The notes beneath the pieces are model-generated. The model was given only the letters and a program-made list of their open reading frames with translations. It ran no database searches and had not been told where the DNA came from. Positions 24,064-31,829 of a stretch of DNA of 48,568 bases are shown here, piece by piece. How positions within the stretch are numbered: position 1 is the first letter of the stretch; every line of letters begins with the position of its first letter. Origin of the DNA: an uncultured Clostridia bacterium (GTDB lineage: Bacteria; Bacillota; Clostridia; Oscillospirales; CAG-272); contig CALXXF010000001.1 of assembly GCA_944392615.1 (NCBI GenBank), positions 1 through 48,568 of the forward strand, given 5' to 3'. Made by a program: the position numbers and the translations under genes.

Positions 24064-24333
24064 GTGTATCTGTATATGACGGAAAATGATCTGCGTGATA
24101 AGAATTCAGCAGTATATGAAGCACAGGAGCAGCTGAGGATACTGTATAAAGACGGATGGAAGATACCTTTGGTAACGCCAGATGGTCAATATTCCTCAAA
24201 TACCAAAAGGGCAGTATACGATTTTCAGAAAAACACCGGCATAAAGGCAGACGGGATATTGAACTATGCTACATGGACTGCGCTTTTCAGAATCGCTGCT
24301 GAAATAAAAGCAAGACGCACTGTCACCTCCTGA
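24064..24333 (+). CDS. Small single-domain peptidoglycan-binding protein
   Basis: Up to 89 residues consisting of one PG_binding_1 domain: AQEQLRILYKDGWKIPLVTP, DGQYSSNTKRAVYDFQKNTG, IKADGILNYATWTALF. No signal peptide. The start is uncertain: GTG at 24064 has its AAAGG only 2 bases away, while the ATG at 24076 is 14 bases from it. It follows the larger PG-binding gene by about 120 bases and may be co-transcribed through the weak hairpin. Function inferred only from the domain: binding of wall or cortex peptidoglycan. Confidence 0.8.
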   Translation: MYLYMTENDLRDKNSAVYEAQEQLRILYKDGWKIPLVTPDGQYSSNTKRAVYDFQKNTGIKADGILNYATWTALFRIAAEIKARRTVTS

Positions 24334-24394
24334 AATTTTTGCCCTGATAATATGCTTGCAGGCAATTCCTGAAATTCTGGTTCCGTGTACTGAA

Positions 24395-24440
24395 AAAGGG
24401 GCGAACGCGGCACACTTTGTGCGCCGCGTTCGCCCCTTTA
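24395..24440. terminator. Strong GC-rich hairpin terminator
   Basis: 17 consecutive pairs (24395-24411 with 24423-24439), A's before and TTTA after; the loop contains a further CAC/GTG pair. It should end the peptidoglycan-binding transcript. Confidence 0.8.
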
Positions 24441-24605
24441 ATGATAGGTATGAATGATAATTCAGTAAAGCTGAGTGCTGTTTTCCGTTTATGACTTTGC
24501 CTGGGTATAGCGTAAAAGTAATCTTTTACATCTGTATATCTGTCAAATGAATTTTGCACGAATTTCAGTAAATTTTTTGTGCGGGATTTTTGTTCAGAAT
24601 GTCCT

Positions 24606-24634
24606 TTGAAGACAAGAAATTTTTTTGATACAAT
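24606..24634 (+). promoter_or_regulatory. Promoter of the CarD-like remnant
   Basis: TTGAAG (24606-24611), 17 bases, TACAAT (24629-24634), about 54 bases before the ATG. Confidence 0.65.
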
Positions 24635-24687
24635 AAAACAGAGGGTCAGGTCAAATGAGTATTCTTCTGCATGTAAGGGGTGATCAG

Positions 24688-24961
24688 ATGCCATACATAA
24701 AAGATTACATAAATTACGGTACGCAGGGTATATGTCTTATTGAGGATAAGAGATGAGAAAGAGCTTCTCATACTTGTGAGCAGTCTTTATTTACACTCAA
24801 AGGAAACTGAAAAAAAGCTTTCAGGAGCGGACGAACGCATATTGAAGGAGGCGGAGAGCATTATAGAAATGGAATTCTCATTTTCATTACACGTAGAACC
24901 CAAAGAAATTGGCGAATATATACGGGACAAGCTGGGTGTGACAGAAGCGCCCCTGATATGA
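24688..24961 (+). pseudogene. CarD-like transcription regulator with internal deletion and frameshift
   Basis: Two pieces of one family protein. The ATG at 24688, with AAGGGGTGAT before it, opens a frame giving MPYIKDYINYGTQGICLIED, the start of a CarD/RNA-polymerase-interacting domain, but it meets TGA at 24754. In another frame, from about 24752 to 24961, DEKELLILVSSLYLHSKETE, KKLSGADERILKEAESIIEM and a tail FSLHVEPKEIGEYI match the C-terminal helical half of CarD-like regulators. The ~80-90 residues that normally lie between are missing and the frames differ. The promoter and ribosome site remain. A C-terminal fragment could still start at a TTG (24740), so expression of a partial protein is possible. 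Confidence 0.7.
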
Positions 24962-25003
24962 ATGACGAAAAGATTTTGTCAGCGCTTGTCAGCTCTTGTA
25001 TTT

Positions 25004-25044
25004 AAAAGACCGCTATGACGGATTTTCCGTCGTAACGGTCTTTT
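25004..25044. terminator. Terminator after the CarD remnant
   Basis: AAAAGACCG / CGGTCTTTT with inner GACGG/CCGTC. T-run on the right and A-run on the left. Confidence 0.88.
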
Positions 25045-25167
25045 CTTGCGGTATATATTCTTCGTTGCGTGGCACAAACAAAGTAGTCCATGTTGATGCA
25101 TTTTGCGGAATTATTCGGACCTTTATGTGGAATACTACTGAAAAACGTAATCACACGGAGGTGCAGT

Positions 25168-26823
25168 ATGACCGAGCTTGTGGGCAAGGGCATAGGAGGC
25201 GGTATCGCCGAAGGAAAAGTAGTTTTTTACAGGACGGGAGTATCAGATAAACGCGATAACAGGTCGTCAGGCGGCTCATCGCAGAATGAGCTTGAAAAAT
25301 TCCGTTCTGCTCTGTCGGCGGCAATATCTGAAAATGAGCAGCTTTATGAATCTACCTTAAAGAAGATCGGTGAGGAGCAGGCGAGACTTTTTGAAGTTCA
25401 CACGGTTATGATGAAGGACGCTGCCTTTTGCTCTGATATAGAAAAAATGATAATTGGCGGGCATACCGCTCAGGATGCGGTCGCCGCCGTATGCGAACGT
25501 CTTGCTGGAGTGTTTATGAGCACCGGAGACGACTACATGCGTTCAAGAGCTGAAGACGTAAGGGATATATCGCTGCGGATAACGAATTTTATGGGCGGAC
25601 AAGACTCAAGTGCAGAAAAAATCTTGCCGGATGAGGGAAAGGTAATTCTGTGTGCCGAGACGCTTACACCAAGTCAGACCGTAAAGCTTGATAAGAAGAG
25701 AATAGCCGCTTTCGTCATAGCAAAGGGGTCATTCAATTCGCACACCGCCATACTTGCAAGGGGAATGGGCATACCGGCTGTACTTGACGTTGGAAACGAG
25801 CTGTTTACCTGTTCAGACGGCGACTACGCAGTAGTTGACGGAAACAACGGAAGAGTTTACGTAGCGCCTGAAGGCATGGAATACAGTTTAAGGGAAATGG
25901 TTGCGGAAAGAGCCGACCAGGAAAAAGAGCGCTATGCCTATATAGGCTGCGACAACGTGACAAAGGATGGAAGAAGGATAGAGTTATTTGCCAATATAGG
26001 AAGCTGTGAGGATGCAGACTTTGCCCTTGAAAACGATGCAGGTGGGATAGGACTGTTCAGAAGCGAATTTCTTTTTATCGGCAGAGAGGATTTTCCCAGC
26101 GAGGAAGAGCAGTTTTCAGCTTACAGGTCGGTCCTTGAAAAGATGAACGGTAAAAAGGTGATAATAAGAACGCTTGACATAGGGGCTGACAAGCACGCCG
26201 AATATTTCAACACGGGCTTTGAGGAAAATCCCGCTATGGGAATGCGCGGGATAAGACTTTGTCTTTCGCATCCCGAAATATTTGAAACACAGCTCAGAGC
26301 AATGCTGAGAGCATCGGCGTACGGAAATCTCTCCATACTTTTTCCGCTTGTAAGCTCTGTGAAGGAAGTCGTCAGGGCAAAGGAATATGTGACAAAAGTA
26401 AAAAAAGAGTTGAACGAAAAGGGAATAAAGACAGGAGTAAATGTTGAGATTGGGGTGATGGTCGAGACCCCAGCCGCGGCGCTGATAAGCGACATGCTTG
26501 CCGAGTATGTCGATTTTTTCAGCGTAGGCACGAATGACCTGTCACAATATACTCTTGCAGTAGACCGTCAGAACGGAAGCGTTTCTGATTTTTATGACCC
26601 GCATCACGAGGCAATACTGCGCCTTATAGAAATGACCGTAAGAAATGCTCACGAAAAAAACATCTGGGTGGGCATCTGCGGAGAGCTGGGAAGCGACGAC
26701 ACGCTGACCGAGCGCTTTTTGAGAATGGGCATAGACGAGCTGTCTGTATCTCCACCGTATATCCTCCCACTTCGCGGAAAAATCAGGAAGCTCGACTTAA
26801 GAAGGAGCGGAGTCATAGTCTGA
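25168..26823 (+). CDS. ptsI: PTS enzyme I (phosphoenolpyruvate-protein phosphotransferase)
   Basis: Takes phosphate from PEP and passes it to HPr to drive sugar uptake; cytosolic. 551 residues, slightly shorter than the usual 570. The HPr-binding helical part is N-terminal, the phosphohistidine His192 stands in GSFNSHTAILARGMGIPAV, and the PEP-binding barrel carries GIGLFRSEFLF, VMVETPAAALISD, FSVGTNDLSQYTLAVDR and GICGELGSD with the catalytic Cys. The ATG at 25168 follows GGAGGTG by 5 bases; the frame is open upstream but without family similarity. No ptsH or other PTS gene is nearby, which is unusual as ptsH commonly precedes ptsI. Confidence 0.95.
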   Translation: MTELVGKGIGGGIAEGKVVFYRTGVSDKRDNRSSGGSSQNELEKFRSALSAAISENEQLYESTLKKIGEEQARLFEVHTVMMKDAAFCSDIEKMIIGGHTAQDAVAAVCERLAGVFMSTGDDYMRSRAEDVRDISLRITNFMGGQDSSAEKILPDEGKVILCAETLTPSQTVKLDKKRIAAFVIAKGSFNSHTAILARGMGIPAVLDVGNELFTCSDGDYAVVDGNNGRVYVAPEGMEYSLREMVAERADQEKERYAYIGCDNVTKDGRRIELFANIGSCEDADFALENDAGGIGLFRSEFLFIGREDFPSEEEQFSAYRSVLEKMNGKKVIIRTLDIGADKHAEYFNTGFEENPAMGMRGIRLCLSHPEIFETQLRAMLRASAYGNLSILFPLVSSVKEVVRAKEYVTKVKKELNEKGIKTGVNVEIGVMVETPAAALISDMLAEYVDFFSVGTNDLSQYTLAVDRQNGSVSDFYDPHHEAILRLIEMTVRNAHEKNIWVGICGELGSDDTLTERFLRMGIDELSVSPPYILPLRGKIRKLDLRRSGVIV

Positions 26824-26864
26824 GGCGGCTTTTTCCGGAACTAAATGCAAGCTGTTATACGGAT

Positions 26865-27356
26865 TTACTCTTTTGTCCCTGTATTGACAGGGCATTCCAT
26901 TATCATTCTCTGAACAAACATGCCGCTCTTTTCGTAAAATCTGATGGCAGAGCTGTTGAACGCCCAGACATTGAGAGTGACGTTATAACATCCGAGCGCC
27001 TTTGCCTCTTCTTTTATTCTGTCAAGAAGCGCGCTGCCGATACCGCACCTTCTGTGCTCTTCCGAAACATTCAGGTCGTCTATGTATAAAGATTTATAGT
27101 CTCGCTGAGCGGGATTTTCGTTCGGATGTACCATGCAGATGGCATATCCCACCAGGATGTCATTTTCATCTGCCGCCGCCAAAAAAACAGTGCTTTTACC
27201 GGCTATGACCGCTCGGATCATGTCCGCATTCATTTTGGGCTTTCCGCCGCCGAAGAGGTCAGGGCGTCCCTGACTGTGCTGTTTGTGTATGCATCCGAGA
27301 AGCCTTTCTATTTCATATGCGTCTTTTTCCTCGGCGTATCTTATTTTGAATTTCAT
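26865..27356 (-). CDS. GNAT family N-acetyltransferase
   Basis: 163 residues covering a whole GNAT fold: KFKIRYAEEKDAYEIERLL at the start, YIDDLNVSEEHRRCGIGSAL with the acetyl-CoA-binding RRCGIG loop, and the end NSSAIRFYEKSGMFVQRMIM. It transfers an acetyl group to an unknown amine (small molecule or protein). GGAAGGAA lies 5 bases upstream of the ATG. It is convergent with ptsI and divergent from mcsA. Confidence 0.9.
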   Translation of the reverse strand: MKFKIRYAEEKDAYEIERLLGCIHKQHSQGRPDLFGGGKPKMNADMIRAVIAGKSTVFLAAADENDILVGYAICMVHPNENPAQRDYKSLYIDDLNVSEEHRRCGIGSALLDRIKEEAKALGCYNVTLNVWAFNSSAIRFYEKSGMFVQRMIMECPVNTGTKE

Positions 27357-27378
27357 TTTTATTCCTTCCGGTTATGTA

Positions 27379-27426
27379 ATGATATGCCCGCTCAAAGCGG
27401 CTGCGCCATCTTGACGGGCATATCAT
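27379..27426 (-). promoter_or_regulatory. Perfect 12-bp inverted repeat at the GNAT transcription start
   Basis: ATGATATGCCCG (27379-27390) and CGGGCATATCAT (27415-27426) with a 24-base interior. It begins at the predicted +1 and ends just before the ribosome site, so the GNAT leader is one hairpin. It could be an operator pair or an mRNA-stabilising or regulatory stem. Confidence 0.5.
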
Positions 27427-27427
27427 A

Positions 27428-27456
27428 ATTTTAACTCACATTTTCTGATAAGTCAA
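27428..27456 (-). promoter_or_regulatory. Promoter of the GNAT gene
   Basis: Minus strand: TTGACT, 17 bases, TAAAAT. Confidence 0.7.
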
Positions 27457-27644
27457 TATCGCTTAAGACAAAAACCACACCGCATTCCCACCCGTTTGCG
27501 ACATATTTTTACAACGAAGCGGGAGTAAAATTTATTTTGTCCGCATAAATGAATAATGCCGGCTTACATCATACGCCGGAGAGCTGCCGTTTGTACTGCG
27601 ATTCTGCACGGCAGCGTGCAAAAATGCGGGAATAAAGGAAAGGT

Positions 27645-28139
27645 ATGGTCTTGAAAATGCTGTGCAACAGTTGCAGGAAAAGGCAGGCGACGGTCTTCTG
27701 GGAGCAGACCGCCGGCGGTGATACGGCGCGGATAGCGCTTTGCTCCGAATGTGCCTCAAAAAACAGTACTCCATCGTACGTGTCGCCTGATCGCGACAAA
27801 GGTATTTTCTTATCGTTTATTCCTCTTGCATCGCCGGATGTGGAAAATAAGGCTTGTTCGCTTTGTTCGTCAACATTGAGCGAGATAATGGCATCTGGAA
27901 GGTGCGGGTGCCCTGAGTGTTATGAAGTGTTTGAAGAAGAACTTTCAGCTCCGCTTAGGGTATTGCACGGCTCGCTTTCTTATGCCGGAAGAATGCCCAA
28001 AAAGCTCTTTGACAGAAAAGAAAGAAAGAGAAGGCTGGATGAGCTTAACGAAAAGCTCAGGGCTGCTCTCGAAAGAGAGGAATATGAGAGCTGTCCTGCA
28101 ATACGCGATGAGATAAAGGCAATTCTACAGGGTATCTGA
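27645..28139 (+). CDS. mcsA: McsA-like zinc-finger/UVR protein
   Basis: 164 residues. It has four Cys pairs (MLCNSCRKR, ALCSECAS, ACSLCSS, CGCPEC) that should bind zinc, and a UVR-type helical motif (RRLDELNEKLRAALEREEYE) at about 128-160. McsA activates the arginine kinase McsB and works with ClpC in stress protein degradation. AAGGA lies 5 bases before the ATG at 27645; a second ATG at 27657 would match the usual family start MLC and cannot be excluded. The usual first gene of this operon, ctsR, is absent; the upstream neighbour is the divergent GNAT. Confidence 0.88.
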   Translation: MVLKMLCNSCRKRQATVFWEQTAGGDTARIALCSECASKNSTPSYVSPDRDKGIFLSFIPLASPDVENKACSLCSSTLSEIMASGRCGCPECYEVFEEELSAPLRVLHGSLSYAGRMPKKLFDRKERKRRLDELNEKLRAALEREEYESCPAIRDEIKAILQGI

Positions 28140-28205
28140 TGCTGTATATAAAGCTTTTGTCAGAATTGAAGCGGTCAAAATTGAATATGAAAGGAAATAA
28201 CATAT

Positions 28206-29162
28206 ATGATATGGTGTACTCAGCCCGGGCCGGACTGCGATACAGTAGTGGCTTCAAGGGTAACGCTCTATAGAAATCTTGTAGATTATCCGTTTGTACA
28301 TAAGCTCAGCGCAGAAGCAGCCGAGGAAATTTGCAGCAAAGTCTCCGACGCTCTCACCAACGAGGGCAGCTTTTGCACAAGCGAAAATTCCGCACCACTT
28401 TTCGCTGACGAGAGGACACAGAAGGAACCTGGGGCTCTGGTGATTTCTGACGACAGCGCAGGAATAAGGGTGTCCGTGTGCGAAAAAGAGCATATAACAA
28501 TTTCGTGCACGCTTGCCGGAAACGCGGCGGCGCAGGCTTATGAAAGGGTGAAAAACATAGATGAGGTGCTGGACGGAAAGCTGACTTACGCATTTTCAGA
28601 AAAATATGGTTACCTCAATTCATCGGCCGAGCTGCTCGGTCCGGGTATGAAAGCGGAAATGTCGCTGTTTCTTCCCTTGCTTTGTGACAGCGGTCAGAGC
28701 GAGGCGCAGGTCATGTCGCTTTCAGGGTACAGGATATCCTCACGGCAGCACAGAGGAGCTTTTTTTGACATGGAAACTTACGCTGTAATAGGCTCGGATG
28801 AACAGGATGCTCTTACAAGAATATCCTACTGTGCCGGATGCCTTTCTTCCAGAGAGCGCGCTATACGCTCTTCTTTACAGGCGGAGGATTCCGACCGTCT
28901 TTCAGACAGGGTGAGCAGGGCTTACGGCGTGCTGAAATATTCAATGCTCCTGACATTTGAGGAATTCATGCAGGCGGCATCAGATATCAGACTCGGAATA
29001 GCTCTCGGAATAATAAAAGATATGGATTACCAAAGCCTCGGAAAGCTCATAATAGATGCGCTTCCGAAATCAATAAAGCCGTCGGGCGATCATCCGAAGG
29101 AAAAACTGCGCGCCGAGCTCGTACGCTCAAGGCTTAGCCGTTTGACGGAGGCGTCTGTCTGA
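28206..29162 (+). CDS. mcsB: McsB-like arginine-kinase-fold protein with degenerate active site
   Basis: 318 residues (McsB is usually ~350) in the mcsB position between mcsA and clpC. The fold is recognisable: VVASRVTLYRNLVDYPF for the family's SSRIRLARNL, and YGYLNSSAELLGPGMKAEMS for GYLTSCPTNVGTGxRAS. Key residues are changed: the second Arg of RIRLARN is Thr20; NEEDHLRIQ reads C92-EKEHITIS; the Cys of CPTN is Ser140; the following NxGTGxR reads LLGPGMK; and the RGxYGEG segment is replaced by RQHRGAF. ATP binding and phosphate transfer are therefore doubtful. It may act as a non-catalytic adaptor for ClpC. ATG, AAAGGA 10 bases upstream. Confidence 0.85.
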   Translation: MIWCTQPGPDCDTVVASRVTLYRNLVDYPFVHKLSAEAAEEICSKVSDALTNEGSFCTSENSAPLFADERTQKEPGALVISDDSAGIRVSVCEKEHITISCTLAGNAAAQAYERVKNIDEVLDGKLTYAFSEKYGYLNSSAELLGPGMKAEMSLFLPLLCDSGQSEAQVMSLSGYRISSRQHRGAFFDMETYAVIGSDEQDALTRISYCAGCLSSRERAIRSSLQAEDSDRLSDRVSRAYGVLKYSMLLTFEEFMQAASDIRLGIALGIIKDMDYQSLGKLIIDALPKSIKPSGDHPKEKLRAELVRSRLSRLTEASV

Positions 29163-29180
29163 GGCTGCCAAGGAGGAAAC

Positions 29181-31619
29181 GTGGGTATCAACGGAAACTT
29201 CACAAAAGCTGCTCAAAATTCGCTGAACGCCGCTCTTGAGGCGGCAAGACAGCTCGGACACACATATATAGGCAGCGAACACCTTCTTCTGGGACTGCTT
29301 AAGGAGCCTGAGAGCGCCGCTTTCAGGCTTCTGAATTCAAAGGGAATAAGCTATTCACAGACGGTGGAGCATATAACCGAGCTTTACGGCAGGGGTGAAA
29401 AAAGCTCAGTTGATGCAAAGGATATGACGCCTCGCACCAAAAGTGTCATAGAAAACAGCTATTCTATAGCTCGTGAAAACAGGCAGAATCTCATAGGTAC
29501 CGAGCATATACTTGTCGCCATAGTGAACGAGAGCGACTCCATGGCATCACGTATAATAATGTCACAGGGCGCATCCCTGTCTGAAATAAAATCAGAGGCT
29601 CTGTCGATAGCGTCAGGAGGGGCAGCGGTCTTTTCCCAGGAAAAAAAATACAAGCCGGACAGCAAAAAGAGCGAAAGCGAACAGGCTCTGAAAATTTACG
29701 GCAGAAATCTCACAGCCCTTGCGTCAGGAGGGCGTTTTGACCCTTTGATCGGAAGGCATGAGGAAACAGACAGGGTCATACGAATACTTTCACGCAGGAC
29801 AAAAAACAATCCCTGTCTTGTCGGAGAGCCCGGAGTGGGGAAGACCGCCGTTGCGGAAGGTCTTGCACTATTGATATCGCAGGGAAGGGTGCCGCAGACT
29901 CTTATCGGAAAATCCGTCATATCGCTTGATGTACCGGCTCTGCTCGCAGGCGCAAAATACCGGGGGGATTTTGAGGAGCGGATGAAGAATGTCATGGAGG
30001 AGGTGCGTAAAAATCCGAACGTCATACTGTTTATAGATGAAATACACATGATAATAGGCGCAGGAGCAGCAGAGGGGGCAATAGATGCAGCGAATATATT
30101 AAAGCCCGCTCTCGCCAGGGGAGAAATACGCATCATAGGCGCTACCACACCGGCTGAATACAGAAAATATATAGAGAAGGACCAGGCGCTTGAGCGAAGA
30201 TTTCAAAGAGTTGATATAGACGAACCGAGTCAGGACGAGGCAATCAGCATACTTCGCGGCCTGAAGGAAAAGTATGAGGAATTTCACAATATCACAATAG
30301 ACGACAGTGCAGTTGAAGCGGCTGTGAGACTCTCGGCACGCTATATACCTGAAAAATTTCTGCCCGATAAGGCAATAGACCTTCTTGATGAATCGGCGGC
30401 AAGGGTGAGACTCGACAGGCTTATCATGCCTGAGGAGCTGAGACAAAAGCAGCAGACTATAAAAAATGTCACCGCAGAAAAGGAAGATGCAATAAAAAAG
30501 CAGAAGTATGAGCTTGCCGCTGCACTGAGAGACAGCGAGACATCGCTCAGAGCTGAATTTGATTCGGAGTGTGAGAAGTGGCAAAGCAGCAGCACAGGCA
30601 GGGGCGTCACGCTTGACGCCGAGGATATAGGCGTCACCCTGTCCATGCGCACCGGGATACCTGTGAGCAGGATTGGCGAACAGGAAAGAAAGAAACTCAT
30701 AGACCTTGAAAAATCGCTCAGAGAAATGGTGATAGGTCAGGACGAGGCTGTGAGCGCAGTTGCCAGGGCAATAAGGCGAAGCAGGACCGGAATAAAGGAC
30801 CCGCGCCGTCCGGTCGGCAGTTTTATTTTTCTCGGACCAACGGGAGTGGGAAAAACAGAGCTTTCAAAGGCACTGGCAAGGGTCTTGTACGGCAGTGAGG
30901 ATGCGCTCGTAAGATTCGATATGTCTGAATATATGGAGAAACAAAGCGTTTCAAAGCTGATAGGCTCGCCGCCGGGATATGTTGGTTACGATGATGCAGG
31001 GCAGCTCACCGAAAAGGTAAGAAACAGACCGTATTCGGTAATACTGTTTGACGAAATGGAAAAGGCTCACCGCGAGATCTTCAATATTCTCTTACAGATA
31101 CTTGAGGACGCAAGACTCACGGATTCCAAGGGGGTGACGGTGGATTTTGCAAACACAGTCGTGATCATGACCTCAAATGCCGGAGCTGCCGACGCGGCAA
31201 GGACGAGAAGCATGGGCTTTTCAGATATCACGCTCAGGGCAGAAAAAGAAATGGAAAAAAAGCTGTCCGACATTTTCAGTCCGGAGTTTCTCAACAGGAT
31301 AGATGAAATAATAGTCTTCAGAAAGCTGTCAGAAGACGACATAGTGAAAATAGCACGTCTCATGACGGATGCGCTTTCAGCACGTATGAATACCCTTGGC
31401 ATAGAAGTTCGTTTCGACGAGAGTGCCGTTTCCACCATAGTAATGAAGGCAGATTGCGAGAAGTACGGCGCAAGACCGCTGAGACGGACTATAGAGAGAA
31501 TGGCGGAGGATATCCTTTCTGAGGAGCTGCTGGAGGGCAGAATAAAAAAAGGGGACAGCGTGCTGTTTTCGTCTGACGGAGAGAATCTGACCTGCAGACT
31601 GGAAAATCCCGCCGGATAA
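29181..31619 (+). CDS. clpC: ATP-dependent Clp protease ATPase subunit ClpC
   Basis: Hexameric AAA+ unfoldase that feeds substrates to ClpP. 812 residues: two Clp_N repeats (about 5-145), AAA1 with Walker A GEPGVGKTAV (about 213) and ILFIDEIHMIIGAG, a middle domain with the UVR-like stretch (about 420-465), AAA2 with [13 protein letters not shown] (about 553) and VILFDEMEKAHREIFN, and a C-terminal small domain. GTG start with a perfect AAGGAGG 6 bases upstream. It ends the mcsA-mcsB-clpC operon, 18 bases after mcsB. Adaptor-binding N domain present, consistent with an McsB-type partner. Confidence 0.96.
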   Translation: MGINGNFTKAAQNSLNAALEAARQLGHTYIGSEHLLLGLLKEPESAAFRLLNSKGISYSQTVEHITELYGRGEKSSVDAKDMTPRTKSVIENSYSIARENRQNLIGTEHILVAIVNESDSMASRIIMSQGASLSEIKSEALSIASGGAAVFSQEKKYKPDSKKSESEQALKIYGRNLTALASGGRFDPLIGRHEETDRVIRILSRRTKNNPCLVGEPGVGKTAVAEGLALLISQGRVPQTLIGKSVISLDVPALLAGAKYRGDFEERMKNVMEEVRKNPNVILFIDEIHMIIGAGAAEGAIDAANILKPALARGEIRIIGATTPAEYRKYIEKDQALERRFQRVDIDEPSQDEAISILRGLKEKYEEFHNITIDDSAVEAAVRLSARYIPEKFLPDKAIDLLDESAARVRLDRLIMPEELRQKQQTIKNVTAEKEDAIKKQKYELAAALRDSETSLRAEFDSECEKWQSSSTGRGVTLDAEDIGVTLSMRTGIPVSRIGEQERKKLIDLEKSLREMVIGQDEAVSAVARAIRRSRTGIKDPRRPVGSFIFLGPTGVGKTELSKALARVLYGSEDALVRFDMSEYMEKQSVSKLIGSPPGYVGYDDAGQLTEKVRNRPYSVILFDEMEKAHREIFNILLQILEDARLTDSKGVTVDFANTVVIMTSNAGAADAARTRSMGFSDITLRAEKEMEKKLSDIFSPEFLNRIDEIIVFRKLSEDDIVKIARLMTDALSARMNTLGIEVRFDESAVSTIVMKADCEKYGARPLRRTIERMAEDILSEELLEGRIKKGDSVLFSSDGENLTCRLENPAG

Positions 31620-31748
31620 TTTACTCTTGTTTTGTTTTTTTGCGTTTTTGCTTTTTGTAATTCCTGTCTTTTCTGAAACCGATGAATCAGCGGTATGACT
31701 GAAAAAATCGGTTTTACCCTAAAAATGATATATTTTAGTATTTCTTTG

Positions 31749-31777
31749 TTGAAATATCCGCCGCACTGATGTATAAT
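31749..31777 (+). promoter_or_regulatory. Promoter of the EEP lipoprotein gene
   Basis: TTGAAA (31749-31754), 17 bases, TATAAT (31772-31777), about 50 bases before the ATG. Confidence 0.8.
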
Positions 31778-31796
31778 GGTAATATACGGTGCGGCG
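31759..31796. promoter_or_regulatory. Inverted repeat spanning the -10 box, candidate operator
   Basis: CGCCGCAC (31759-31766) and GTGCGGCG (31789-31796) pair perfectly, with inner GTATA (31771-31775) and TATAC (31783-31787). The -10 box lies inside, so a bound protein would block the promoter. Confidence 0.6.
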
Positions 31797-31829
31797 ATTT
31801 TGCGCACTTGTCAATTCGGAAGGTATGAT

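Larger units (their letters stand above)
24334..24687. other. 354-base intergenic region with terminator and carD promoter
   Basis: Holds the strong hairpin at 24395-24440 and, at its end, the promoter of the broken CarD gene. A 123-codon minus-strand frame across it has no ribosome site or protein-like composition and is not called. Confidence 0.6.

Noticed and set aside
24323..24694. 123-codon minus-strand frame
   Set aside because: Crosses a strong terminator and the CarD promoter; no ribosome site or family resemblance.
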